Of a DNA stretch of 59,282 nt, positions 1 to 6,759 are shown piece by piece. A program made the position numbers and the translations under genes. Within the stretch, counting starts at the first letter, position 1. Every line of letters starts with the position of its first letter. The notes beneath the pieces were generated by a model. The model searched no databases and was not told the DNA's origin. It saw only the letters and a list, made by a program, of their open reading frames with translations. The stretch is from positions 1 through 59,282 of IMG/VR virus record IMGVR_UViG_3300047560_000851; one strand, written 5' to 3'. This DNA is from a virus.

Positions 1-20
1 CATATGAATATCCTTCCTTT
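1..20 (-). promoter_or_regulatory. Ribosome-binding site and ATG at the left edge
   Basis: Read leftward, an AAAGGAAGG Shine-Dalgarno sequence (positions 20-12) is followed after 8 nt by ATG at positions 3-1, where the window stops. The site lies just downstream of the amidoligase stop codon. It is a good initiation site for the next leftward gene. The only leftward gene missing its start is the glutamine amidotransferase at the right edge, so this ATG probably belongs to it. That link is inferred; nothing beyond the ATG is visible. Confidence 0.6.
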
Positions 21-46
21 GATAAGTTTAAGTTATACCGCGAACT

Positions 47-57
47 GATGACTGCTG
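47..57 (+). repeat. Dispersed 11-mer GATGACTGCTG, copy 1 of 5
   Basis: GATGACTGCTG occurs at 47-57, 1994-2004, 42906-42916, 53531-53541 and 58157-58167. All copies have the same orientation and all lie in the leftward-transcribed parts. Two copies near gene ends encode QQSS in leftward proteins, one is in another frame inside the primase, one is in a 31-aa membrane protein, and one is intergenic. The coding frame therefore does not explain the repetition. Function unknown. Confidence 0.5.
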
Positions 58-58
58 A

Positions 59-1903
59 TTATGCTGCTAGTGCTTCTTCGATAATATCCTCAGTCGGTTG
101 CGACTTGGTTGTAATGTGTGGCAAGTTTTCTAGCCATGTATTAGCTATTGCACCACGACCACGCTTGACTACATACTTAGGTCTACGCAAGTACGCAGTG
201 AGATAACCATAGTCAACCTCAACATTAGGTCGCGCTGCCAACCACTTGACAAAATCTGTATGCAACCACGATGAACCTGTCGCAGATTTAGTGCTAGTCC
301 ACTCGGCTAACGCCCACATGAACTCAAGGTTTTTCATAAAGCTCTGTGGATGTAATGTCGATTGGAAGATACGGCACTCGGCGATTGAGTGTTTAAGGTT
401 AAGTGGTGAATACTTGCCCATGCCGTTAATCTTTTTCTTGCCAGCTCGACTGTTGTAGTCAAGACCGCCACACTTACGAATAGTCTGGTCATGTTTAGCT
501 AAACTACCCATGTGCATGGATGCCTCACCGCCATAGATTGCATTACGCTGTGCGATTGCCTTAACGAAACCGATATTCTCCTCGGCAGTTAGGAACAATG
601 ACATACGCGCCTCTTGCAGTGGCGATAGATACTCGCGGTTCATACTGATATGGATACCATACGAATTGTCATCGGGGTGGTTATACCCTAACACTTTGCG
701 CTCAAGTAGGTGGTTAAGTAATCGCGGTGCAAACTCTGCCCATTCTGTCTTGCCATACGGCTGGGTAATAATCTCAAACCCGTGGTCATCATCAAGACTA
801 CCATCACGCTCAAGGTACAATTCAGGGAACTTATCACGCAGACTAGACACCACATCATATCGGTCGTGTGAATACACCTCAATCTCAACGCCTAGTGGGA
901 TAAAGCGTTTGTCTGTCCACTGCTCAACAAAGTCACGATACGCACCATGATAATCGTGCAGTCCATCATAGTCCTCATCGGGTTCATCTTCGCTATTCTC
1001 AAACAGCAAGTAATAAGTATCCTCATCAAAGTACGCACCATCCTCGTACATATAACGGCTGTAATCACAATCGTAGGATAACCAATCGTCTGCGCTCTCG
1101 CGGTTGTATGCGTTTCGTGATAAGTACAGTGGTCGCGCATCGTCTGATGGGATATAAGTTTCGTGGTGATTAGACCAATAATAGTTATCGATACAGGAAC
1201 TGCAAATAATGTCCTCGTTAAGTGTGCTATGGGCTTCGTCTGTGTGGTCGATGTATCCACAATCGGGGCAAACAAATCGGTCATAGTCCTGTAAGTTTAA
1301 CTTGTTGAATACACGCGAACGCTTCTCACTACCAATACGCACATTGTTCAGGGCATTCACTACATCGTCTACAATATCTGCGTCAATCTCTTTGCCCTTG
1401 CGGTAATACGCTATGGCTTTTGCTATGAGTTGCCCTTGTTCTAGTCGCGCATATCGGTCGTTGCGTTTTCGTAGTGCAGCATCATAGTGCAAGTTGCGGT
1501 GTTCGATTGCCACCAATTCTTCCGTTGCTCGGAACGCTCTGATTTTGTTACATAACGCAGCTAGATACACACGGTACACACGCTTGGCATGATGTTGATT
1601 TTGGAATAACCGAATTGATGTATCCCACGAACTGCACCAGTATGGTGCTTTCGTCACAGCGACCTCGAACTTCACATCGCCATTGCCTGATACTTCAGTG
1701 ATGCGACCCATGCCATAGTCGCGGTTATAGACCAATTTACCCAGCAGTTTGCGTAGGTATCTAGCCCTCGCGTTGTAGGTTTCGATTGGTTCTAGCATAT
1801 CGCGCAGTCGTTTGGTCGGTTGCCTGTCATTGACAACAATGTCGTCAGTGGTGTAGCCCTGCATTGCTCGTACCGCATCGCGGTAATGATTTGAAAATAA
1901 CAT
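59..1903 (-). CDS. Amidoligase-like enzyme (glutamine synthetase-like fold) with zinc ribbon
   Basis: A 614-aa protein. Residues about 335-545 carry the hallmarks of the phage amidoligase family (Amidoligase_2 type): GVEIEVYS at 338-345, ERDGSL at 365-370, GIHIS at 416-420 and ECRIFQSTL at 509-517. These enzymes are predicted to couple ATP hydrolysis to formation of an amide or peptide bond. A central zinc ribbon has two CxxC pairs (C212/C215 and C234/C237), followed by a Tyr/Asp-rich stretch at 265-315. The N-terminal 200 residues are basic and unrecognised. The start has a GGAGAGAG ribosome-binding site. Downstream is the probable start of a class II glutamine amidotransferase, which could supply ammonia. 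The substrate cannot be deduced. Confidence 0.75.
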   Translation of the reverse strand: MLFSNHYRDAVRAMQGYTTDDIVVNDRQPTKRLRDMLEPIETYNARARYLRKLLGKLVYNRDYGMGRITEVSGNGDVKFEVAVTKAPYWCSSWDTSIRLFQNQHHAKRVYRVYLAALCNKIRAFRATEELVAIEHRNLHYDAALRKRNDRYARLEQGQLIAKAIAYYRKGKEIDADIVDDVVNALNNVRIGSEKRSRVFNKLNLQDYDRFVCPDCGYIDHTDEAHSTLNEDIICSSCIDNYYWSNHHETYIPSDDARPLYLSRNAYNRESADDWLSYDCDYSRYMYEDGAYFDEDTYYLLFENSEDEPDEDYDGLHDYHGAYRDFVEQWTDKRFIPLGVEIEVYSHDRYDVVSSLRDKFPELYLERDGSLDDDHGFEIITQPYGKTEWAEFAPRLLNHLLERKVLGYNHPDDNSYGIHISMNREYLSPLQEARMSLFLTAEENIGFVKAIAQRNAIYGGEASMHMGSLAKHDQTIRKCGGLDYNSRAGKKKINGMGKYSPLNLKHSIAECRIFQSTLHPQSFMKNLEFMWALAEWTSTKSATGSSWLHTDFVKWLAARPNVEVDYGYLTAYLRRPKYVVKRGRGAIANTWLENLPHITTKSQPTEDIIEEALAA

Positions 1904-1945
1904 AACGCTCTCTCCTTCGTTAAGTTGGTTGGTATTACGGATTGG

Positions 1946-2041
1946 TTATTGCAGTGGATATTCAGTTATCACCCACATCAACACAGCCACGATGATGACT
2001 GCTGTTGCGAATACTACCTTGTCCCATTGGTCTGGTGTCAT
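1946..2041 (-). CDS. Small single-pass membrane protein, 31 aa
   Basis: A 31-aa frame with an AAGGAG ribosome-binding site 9 nt before ATG. After a short polar N-terminus (MTPDQWDK) comes a hydrophobic segment of about 19 residues rich in V, A, I, M, then TEYPLQ. It is the last tiny gene before the amidoligase. Its leader, AAGGAGATATTAAG, is nearly identical to that of the next small gene upstream, which suggests duplication of the expression signal. Function unknown. Confidence 0.55.
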   Translation of the reverse strand: MTPDQWDKVVFATAVIIVAVLMWVITEYPLQ

Positions 2042-2054
2042 GCTTAATATCTCC

Positions 2055-2144
2055 TTATGTTAGCTTATACAATGCTATGTAAATAACAGCCCATGCCGTC
2101 ATCAGTAGAAAAAATCCTGCTACTCCTACCAATACTGTTCGCAT
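2055..2144 (-). CDS. Small single-pass membrane protein, 29 aa
   Basis: A 29-aa frame beginning MRTVLVGVAG, hydrophobic throughout and ending YKLT: one membrane span. The same AAGGAGATATTAAG leader precedes its ATG. Its stop codon sits at the ribosome-binding site of the next 29-31-aa gene, so the two look like a translationally linked pair. Too short for family assignment. Confidence 0.5.
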   Translation of the reverse strand: MRTVLVGVAGFFLLMTAWAVIYIALYKLT

Positions 2145-2145
2145 C

Positions 2146-2304
2146 TTAATATCTCCTTATGTTTGGAATAATAGATACAGCTCGGTTGTTATATAGTGCA
2201 TCAACATACGCCTTGAGCCATTTGGTATTGAAAGGGTTTTTGTTGTTAGCCCTCGCCGATTGTGTAGTTCGGGTTTGCCCTGTAAATAGGTGCAGTTGTC
2301 GCAT
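2146..2304 (-). CDS. Hypothetical protein, 52 aa
   Basis: A 52-aa basic frame containing NPFNTKWLKAYVDALY, which looks like a folded helical segment. An AAGGA lies about 11 nt before the ATG. It overlaps the end of the 65-aa gene at 2246-2443 by 59 nt, so only moderate confidence is justified. It ends at the ribosome-binding site of the 29-aa membrane protein gene. No family recognised. Confidence 0.4.
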   Translation of the reverse strand: MRQLHLFTGQTRTTQSARANNKNPFNTKWLKAYVDALYNNRAVSIIPNIRRY

Positions 2305-2443
2305 GATGGGTATAGTCCTTGATTACGATATTGATAAAATCATTCAGTTGTTTTTCGGTAAATACAATCACGGAGTCATACCCCTCTGCCGTTTCATGCA
2401 CACCTGCGCCCACAGATACCGCCATTACAATCATGTTTTCCAT
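2246..2443 (-). CDS. Hypothetical protein, 65 aa
   Basis: A 65-aa frame whose ATG overlaps the stop of the upstream 49-aa gene (TAATG), the standard coupling seen across the leftward module. The sequence has a VIVFTEKQLNDFIN motif, which suggests a small alpha/beta protein. No family recognised. Confidence 0.5.
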   Translation of the reverse strand: MENMIVMAVSVGAGVHETAEGYDSVIVFTEKQLNDFINIVIKDYTHHATTAPIYRANPNYTIGEG

Positions 2444-2592
2444 TATGCAAAGTCCTCGCCTTCTTCTACTTCGTAATCATAGACTTCTACGCCCATCTCG
2501 TTTGCCAGTTTAAATAGGTGTGTTAAAGATACGGCTTGAATTCTATGGGTGTTGTGCTTGTAGTCTAATACGATATAGGTGGTTGGTTTCAT
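2443..2592 (-). CDS. Hypothetical acidic protein, 49 aa
   Basis: A 49-aa frame beginning MKPTTYIVLDYK, with a G-rich ribosome-binding site, ending in a very acidic tail (EVEEGEDFA). It is coupled by TAATG to the 65-aa gene. It fits the string of tiny early genes between the RHH regulator and the amidoligase. Function unknown. Confidence 0.5.
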   Translation of the reverse strand: MKPTTYIVLDYKHNTHRIQAVSLTHLFKLANEMGVEVYDYEVEEGEDFA

Positions 2593-2635
2593 AATGCCCC
2601 CGCAATATGGTTAAGTGTATGTAATGAGTGAAGTG

Positions 2636-2824
2636 TCAAGGTTCTAATGTTTGTGATTGCGATGCCTTTGGTCGACCTTGCGCGACTTTAATATCAGTTA
2701 AGCTAAAATGTTTTTTGAGTACGGCACGGATTAACTGCGCTCTTGTTCGACCCGATTGTGCTGCGTATATGTCGAGTTGATTTATCCATTCAATAGGAAG
2801 GTTCATCGTGATAAGTTTAGTCAT
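2636..2824 (-). CDS. Ribbon-helix-helix (CopG/Arc-type) DNA-binding protein
   Basis: A 62-aa protein with the RHH pattern. A short strand (TKLITMNLP) precedes helix A (IEWINQLDIYAAQ), a turn (SGRTR) and helix B (AQLIRAVLKKHF). RHH proteins are dimeric and insert the strand in the major groove of short, often repeated operators. The upstream gap holds repeated TATAGTTTC and GGATA motifs that could be operators, suggesting autoregulation (inference). The ribosome-binding site is weak. Confidence 0.7.
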   Translation of the reverse strand: MTKLITMNLPIEWINQLDIYAAQSGRTRAQLIRAVLKKHFSLTDIKVAQGRPKASQSQTLEP

Positions 2825-2860
2825 AAGTATATACCTATTTAGTTTAATTAAAGTATGTAC

Positions 2861-2967
2861 ACATATAGTTTCTGTGTTGTATAAGTATAATGCTATATAG
2901 TTTCGTGGGTCAAGTGTGAGATTTAGGCGGATAATTGTGCTTAATAAATGTATATGTTTAGTTTCGG
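2861..2967. repeat. TATAGTTTC-like direct repeats upstream of the RHH gene
   Basis: Three related copies occur: ACATATAGTTTC at 2861-2872, CTATATAGTTTCG near 2893-2904 and ATGTTTAGTTTCGG near 2954-2967. They lie within 150 bp of the RHH start. Short repeated motifs beside an RHH gene are a common operator arrangement. The binding itself is inferred. Confidence 0.45.
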
Positions 2968-3003
2968 GTAAGTTATTGATTTATATAGAATTAGGGGGAC
3001 TTT

Positions 3004-3340
3004 TATCCAGTTATCCAGTTATCCAGCGGATAAATGTCGCTTTTCCAAAAATGCATACTACAAAAATCAATTCTCCAAAGTGGTCTATCCTGTTTTTTGA
3101 GCGGATTATTGGATAGTTGTATCCAAAAACTTACTCTTACTTACTTACATATATATACTTAACATATTATTATTATTATTAGGCTAATTGTCTAAGTGCC
3201 TATTCATGCGGTTCTGCGCTGTATTGCGCGATTTAAAAGGCTCTATACAAATGTAAAGAACAACTGATTAAAAAATAGGCAAAAACTATCCAGTAGAAGC
3301 GGATAGTTGCTGGATAAAAGACACTTGTAAACGGATAGTT
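3004..3340. repeat. Iteron-like GGATA / TATCC array
   Basis: TATCCAG occurs three times with an exact 8-nt period (3004-3010, 3012-3018, 3020-3026), followed by CGGATAAA at 3027-3034. More copies in both orientations lie around 3084-3125 (CTATCC, CGGATT, GGATAGTT, TATCCA) and 3285-3340 (CTATCCAG, CGGATAGTT, CTGGATAA, CGGATAGTT). The density is far above the surrounding sequence. Candidate initiator or repressor sites. Confidence 0.55.
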
Positions 3341-3383
3341 AAAAGAGGGGGAATTTCACCCCCAAAAGTATGTATACATATAC

Positions 3384-3911
3384 TTATTCGTCAGTTTCAA
3401 TCATATTTTCAAGTTTTAGCAATTCCAATACCTGAGTTTTACGATATTCACGGATTGCATTTTCGATTACGAACGCTAAATCATCTTTATGCTCTTTTGT
3501 GAGTTTAGTGATTACATTCGCAAGATATGCGTCTGCGTCAAACATTGATGTTGCTTTTTCTGCGGGAACCATATCGTACCAAGCCACAGCTGCTCGCATC
3601 ATGCTCTCGAATTCCGCAAAATCATTTTCATCATTTACTGACATTTCGGCACGAGCAGACTTATTGATGATGAACTTCTCATCTTTGACACGAACGCAAC
3701 CCCATGTTTCAGCCCATAATGTCAAGCCTTTAATGCGTGTATTCGTACCAACAGCGTCTAATAATCGATTGAATGAACCTGCATCGCCATCTTTAATCGC
3801 ATAAAACGCACAAGAGATTAACGCTTCTTGTATGCTATCACGCAATTTTGTACTATTGCCCTTAATCGATTTGATTTTGGCTGTTAATTGTTTAGAGTTA
3901 AGAATAGCCAT
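3384..3911 (-). CDS. Hypothetical protein, 175 aa
   Basis: A soluble, mostly helical, mildly acidic 175-aa protein. ATG is preceded by AAAGGGG at suitable spacing. No catalytic motif stands out. The C-terminal third is rich in E, K and L and helical. It is transcribed leftward from the large divergent region and so should be among the first genes on the left arm. An early host-takeover or replication-accessory role is possible but unproven. No family recognised. Confidence 0.7.
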   Translation of the reverse strand: MAILNSKQLTAKIKSIKGNSTKLRDSIQEALISCAFYAIKDGDAGSFNRLLDAVGTNTRIKGLTLWAETWGCVRVKDEKFIINKSARAEMSVNDENDFAEFESMMRAAVAWYDMVPAEKATSMFDADAYLANVITKLTKEHKDDLAFVIENAIREYRKTQVLELLKLENMIETDE

Positions 3912-4417
3912 TTTAATACCCCTTTTTGTGATTTATGAAAATACACCCTATTTTTAAGATGTATTAAGATAAATGCTGCTGATTAGCCTTGCCGTGTCTG
4001 CAGCCGTCTAACGGAATATAGGTGTCAAGCCTATATCGGGTTTTTTCATGTAAAACGCGCCTTGCCCTTGACACGCATATTGGATTAGCTAGTGCTAACG
4101 GATTTGACAATCCTATACCGATTTTGACACCGATACCCCTGCCCTTTATTATCGCCCCTAGCGTTGGATTGCGCCTGTATTCTACGCACTCGCCTATCTC
4201 AAGCCTTGATACACTAAACCCCTAAGCGTTGCATAATGTACCCCGACTAACCTAGTCATCGGTATGAGCCTTACAGCTAATCTATTCGCTTGCTCTACAC
4301 CTATGGTGGCGTGTCAAGTAGGTAGGGGCGGTGGGACACATGATGTGGCATGGGTGTGCCTGCCTTATGTAACCCATATAATCCACAAGTCACTTTTAGA
4401 CCCTTTACAATTGTATA

Positions 4418-4446
4418 TTGACATAACACCCACGTCGCAGTATTAT
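4418..4446 (+). promoter_or_regulatory. Sigma70-type promoter for the late genes
   Basis: TTGACA at 4418-4423, a 17-nt spacer, and TATTAT at 4441-4446: a full -35 match and a 5/6 -10 match. The predicted start is near 4453, at a GGGCC-T-GGCCC palindrome. Nothing but the terminase genes lies downstream, so it probably starts the virion operon with a leader of about 190 nt. Confidence 0.75.
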
Positions 4447-4453
4447 TCACATC

Positions 4454-4565
4454 GGGCCTGGCCCACGAGTTAACCGTAGGTTAGCGAACATCCCCCACAC
4501 GCCTCTTAACCGTAGATGTCAGGGTGTTACCTGAGTAAAGCGCAACCTTGTGGGGGGTACCCCCC
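4454..4565. other. Palindromes and direct repeats in the late leader; candidate packaging site
   Basis: GGGCCTGGCCC at 4454-4464, TTAACCGTAG at 4470-4479 and again at 4506-4515, and a perfect 14-bp palindrome GGGGGGTACCCCCC at 4552-4565. They lie between the late promoter and the small terminase start. Such clusters can be the terminase recognition (pac) site, operators, or leader RNA structures. The sequence does not discriminate. Confidence 0.4.
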
Positions 4566-4642
4566 TCGTCAATCCAAAAATTTTTCCCGGTCAAAAATCC
4601 GACCCTCTTGACAAAAACGAAATTCGTGTGATACAAAGCCCC

Positions 4643-5221
4643 ATGGAGACAGCAAACCAATTTGTATCTACAAGCATAGCACCCGTCGAGTTTAGTACCG
4701 ATATGTTGCGAGATCTGCACTTGAGTGCGGACCCTGAGGCCGTTGCTGCCCAGTATGGACTTGTATACGAACACATCAAAGACCTACCCCACTTCAAGAA
4801 AAGAATGGAACAGGTTCAGAATGCCTTAATGGTAGATGGATCGTTTGCGCCAATTATTGCAGGTGCAGGTTTACATACTGCGGTGGAAAAATTAGCAAAG
4901 AGGGTTCAAGATGATAGGATACCGACGGGGGATTTGGTTAAGGCCATCGAAGTATTTAAAAAGGTCAAGGATGGATCGGCGACGGAAGGCGGTCCGAATA
5001 AAGGTAGTGGTGTATCCCTCATCATTAACATCCCTGCGATTGGTAATACAGGCCCTAGAACGGTTGAAATTGTGGCGGAGCCTAGCAAAGAACTTCAGGC
5101 GTACAATACAATTGAAGCGGAAGCGCTTGAGGTTGAGAGCGGTTCATATACGGAATCCGATACTGAGGATGAACCTAAAGAGGTTACATCTGCGCCAGAC
5201 TTTACGATAGGACTCCCATGA
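4643..5221 (+). CDS. Small terminase subunit
   Basis: A 192-aa protein immediately upstream of the large terminase and overlapping it by ATGA. The small subunit recognises the packaging site and stimulates the motor. The N-terminal part has a helical segment around MLRDLHLSADPEAVAAQYG that resembles the DNA-binding helix-turn-helix of small terminases. The middle is helical (multimerisation) and the C-terminal 40 residues are acidic (ESGSYTESDTEDEPKE). ATG 4643 was chosen over the in-frame GTG at 4550 because the latter lies in a GC palindrome without a ribosome-binding site; neither start has a strong one. The call rests mainly on position. Confidence 0.65.
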   Translation: METANQFVSTSIAPVEFSTDMLRDLHLSADPEAVAAQYGLVYEHIKDLPHFKKRMEQVQNALMVDGSFAPIIAGAGLHTAVEKLAKRVQDDRIPTGDLVKAIEVFKKVKDGSATEGGPNKGSGVSLIINIPAIGNTGPRTVEIVAEPSKELQAYNTIEAEALEVESGSYTESDTEDEPKEVTSAPDFTIGLP

Positions 5222-6636
5222 AGCAGTACACCCCGCCGCCGTCAATTGCGCCGTTTCTGGTATCAGATAAATTCGTAAACCTGATTGTAGGGCCAGTGGG
5301 TTCAACTAAAACCACGGCTGCGCTGATTAAAATCGTATACGAAGCGAAACGGATAGCGCCATGCCCAGACGGTATTAGGCGTTCAAGGTGCGTAGTTATC
5401 CGAAACACACGTCAAATGTTAGCCGATACGACAATTCCTGATTTTTTAAAATGGTTTGGGGAATTCGGAATATTTGAAAAATCCGCTATGAAATTCGTCC
5501 TGAAACTGGATGACATAGAGTGCGAAGTACTATTTCGGGGTTTGGATGATTCAAATGACGTTAGACGCTTGCTCTCATTACAGCTCTCGTTTGGCGTGAT
5601 GGATGAGTTCCGGGAAATTAATCCTGACGTTTTCGATGCACTAACAGGTCGTTTGGGTCGTTATCCAGATAAAACCATGAACGGCGTTGGCTGCTGCGAA
5701 GTGATAAAGAAAAAAGACGGCACCGAAGAAACAAAACAAATACATAAAGTATGGGGTGCGACTAACCCGCCTGACTATGACACCCACTGGGAGCAATTTT
5801 TAAATGAGCCACCTGACAACGCTGCAGTATTCATACAACCATCAGGACTTAGCCAAGAAGCCGATTGGGTTCAATATCTCCCCGATGATTACTATGAAAA
5901 CCTTGCCGAAGGTAAATCAGAGGCATGGATCGACGTTTACGTACATGGCAAATTTGGGGCCAGCCTCTCAGGTAAGCCAGTGTTTAGATCGTTTGATCGA
6001 GAATCCCATGTCGCCGAGAACGGACTTGTACCGAACAAAACCTCAACCCAGCCGGTTATTATCGGGTTTGATTGCACGGGACTTAATCCAGCGGCAGTTA
6101 TTGGACAGTTGGGTTTTGAAGGTAAACTCTACGTATTCGATAGTCTCCATGCGGTAGATATGGGCGCGATCAGATTTATTCGTGAAGTCATGAAACCGCT
6201 ACTAGCAAATAAATACGCGGGATGCCGAGTGATGGTAGTGATTGACCCCGCAGGTATGGCAAGGCAAGCGGATGAGCGTAATGTGGCGGACATGCTGAGA
6301 GCCGAAGGATTTGCAGTAAAACCAGCTAGGACGAACGGTATTGCCGCACGTATTGCGGCGGTTGAACAATTTTTAACACGGATGGTAGACGGTAATCCTG
6401 GATTCTTAATAGACCCAGACTGTACTGACTTAATTCAAGCACTAGCCGGTAAATATCGATTTAAGATAAATACTAAAGGTGAAGTGGCGGATACACCAGA
6501 CAAAGCCCACCCATGGGGCGATATTGCGGACGCACTCCAGTATTTATGCTTACACGCAGATGGCGGGACATTATTTGGGCATGAACAGCGAGGAAAGGTC
6601 GAAGTTAAAAGAGCACCGATGAATTGGGCGGTATAA
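5218..6636 (+). CDS. Large terminase subunit (packaging ATPase/nuclease)
   Basis: A 472-aa packaging motor protein. The N-terminal ATPase has a Walker A at 25-32 (GPVGSTKT) and a Walker B ending in D129-E130 (FGVMDEF). The C-terminal RNase H-like nuclease has acidic residues D285 (GFDCTG), D343 (VIDPAG) and D435/D438 (WGDIAD). It cuts concatemers and pumps DNA into the prohead through the portal. The start overlaps the small terminase stop by 4 nt. A promoter begins right after its stop codon. Confidence 0.92.
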   Translation: MKQYTPPPSIAPFLVSDKFVNLIVGPVGSTKTTAALIKIVYEAKRIAPCPDGIRRSRCVVIRNTRQMLADTTIPDFLKWFGEFGIFEKSAMKFVLKLDDIECEVLFRGLDDSNDVRRLLSLQLSFGVMDEFREINPDVFDALTGRLGRYPDKTMNGVGCCEVIKKKDGTEETKQIHKVWGATNPPDYDTHWEQFLNEPPDNAAVFIQPSGLSQEADWVQYLPDDYYENLAEGKSEAWIDVYVHGKFGASLSGKPVFRSFDRESHVAENGLVPNKTSTQPVIIGFDCTGLNPAAVIGQLGFEGKLYVFDSLHAVDMGAIRFIREVMKPLLANKYAGCRVMVVIDPAGMARQADERNVADMLRAEGFAVKPARTNGIAARIAAVEQFLTRMVDGNPGFLIDPDCTDLIQALAGKYRFKINTKGEVADTPDKAHPWGDIADALQYLCLHADGGTLFGHEQRGKVEVKRAPMNWAV

Positions 6637-6637
6637 C

Positions 6638-6667
6638 TTGACAAATACCGACATTTTGGTGAATAAT
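6638..6667 (+). promoter_or_regulatory. Sigma70-like promoter after the terminase gene
   Basis: TTGACA at 6638-6643, an 18-nt spacer and AATAAT (5/6) at 6662-6667. The predicted start is near 6674. A terminator lies only about 55-80 nt further on (6729-6756), so this promoter would make a very short RNA rather than express the portal gene, which has its own promoter at 6760. Confidence 0.55.
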
Positions 6668-6672
6668 TAACA

Positions 6673-6756
6673 CGCTCCTTACATCTCCTCTCCTAAAGTG
6701 AGCACCCCTCGCCGGAATCCCTCTCTCCATCTCCCTTCGGCGGGGGATCCTTTTTT
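6673..6756 (+). ncRNA. Candidate small RNA between a promoter and a terminator
   Basis: About 84 nt bounded by the promoter at 6638-6667 and the terminator at 6729-6756, without an obvious reading frame. It is pyrimidine-rich. The segment 6688-6699 (CTCTCCTAAAGT) is identical to plus-strand 45966-45977, which is the Shine-Dalgarno region of a leftward gene, so the RNA would be perfectly complementary to that mRNA over 12 nt. CTCTCTCC at 6721-6728 is complementary to the GGAGAGAG sites of many leftward genes. A regulatory role is hypothesis. Confidence 0.4.
6729..6756 (+). terminator. Rho-independent terminator between terminase and portal
   Basis: Stem ATCTCCC (6729-6735) with GGGGGAT (6742-6748), one G-U pair, loop TTCGGC, then CC and six T at 6751-6756. 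It would end transcription from the terminase genes or from the short transcript starting near 6674, before the portal promoter. Confidence 0.7.
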
Positions 6757-6759
6757 CTA

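Larger units (their letters stand above)
2825..3383. other. AT-rich non-coding region with repeats; candidate origin or operator region
   Basis: No convincing gene in about 560 bp. The region contains TATAGTTTC-type direct repeats near the RHH gene, an array of TATCC/GGATA motifs in both orientations, an ATT trinucleotide run near 3167-3181 and a TATA-rich near-palindrome around 3368-3388. AT-richness, clustered short repeats and a position next to a DNA-binding protein gene are typical of phage origins or multi-operator control regions. Which of these it is cannot be decided from sequence. Confidence 0.5.
3912..4642. other. Non-coding divergent control region upstream of the terminase
   Basis: About 730 bp with no convincing gene on either strand. 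It holds an inverted repeat ATATAGG/CCTATAT (about 4016-4036) followed by a T-rich run, three TTGACA hexamers within about 60 bp (4069-4130) without good -10 boxes, the strong promoter at 4418-4446, a direct repeat TTAACCGTAG (4470-4479, 4506-4515) and palindromes at 4454-4464 and 4552-4565. It separates leftward from rightward transcription and abuts the small terminase gene, a usual place for packaging signals. Confidence 0.55.

Noticed and set aside
4016-4046. ATATAGG/CCTATAT hairpin with T-run as a rightward terminator
   Set aside because: No rightward gene lies upstream, the stem is AT-rich, and the T-run is separated by CGGG. Kept only as part of the non-coding description.
4069-4130. 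Three TTGACA hexamers as additional promoters
   Set aside because: None has an acceptable -10 box at 16-18 nt; only the one at 4418 does.
4552-4565. GGGGGGTACCCCCC as a terminator
   Set aside because: No loop and no T tract; more likely an operator or packaging element.
4264-4774. Open frames in the divergent region and antisense to the small terminase
   Set aside because: Odd composition (Cys/Pro/His-rich), no ribosome-binding site, and they overlap the promoter and palindromes.
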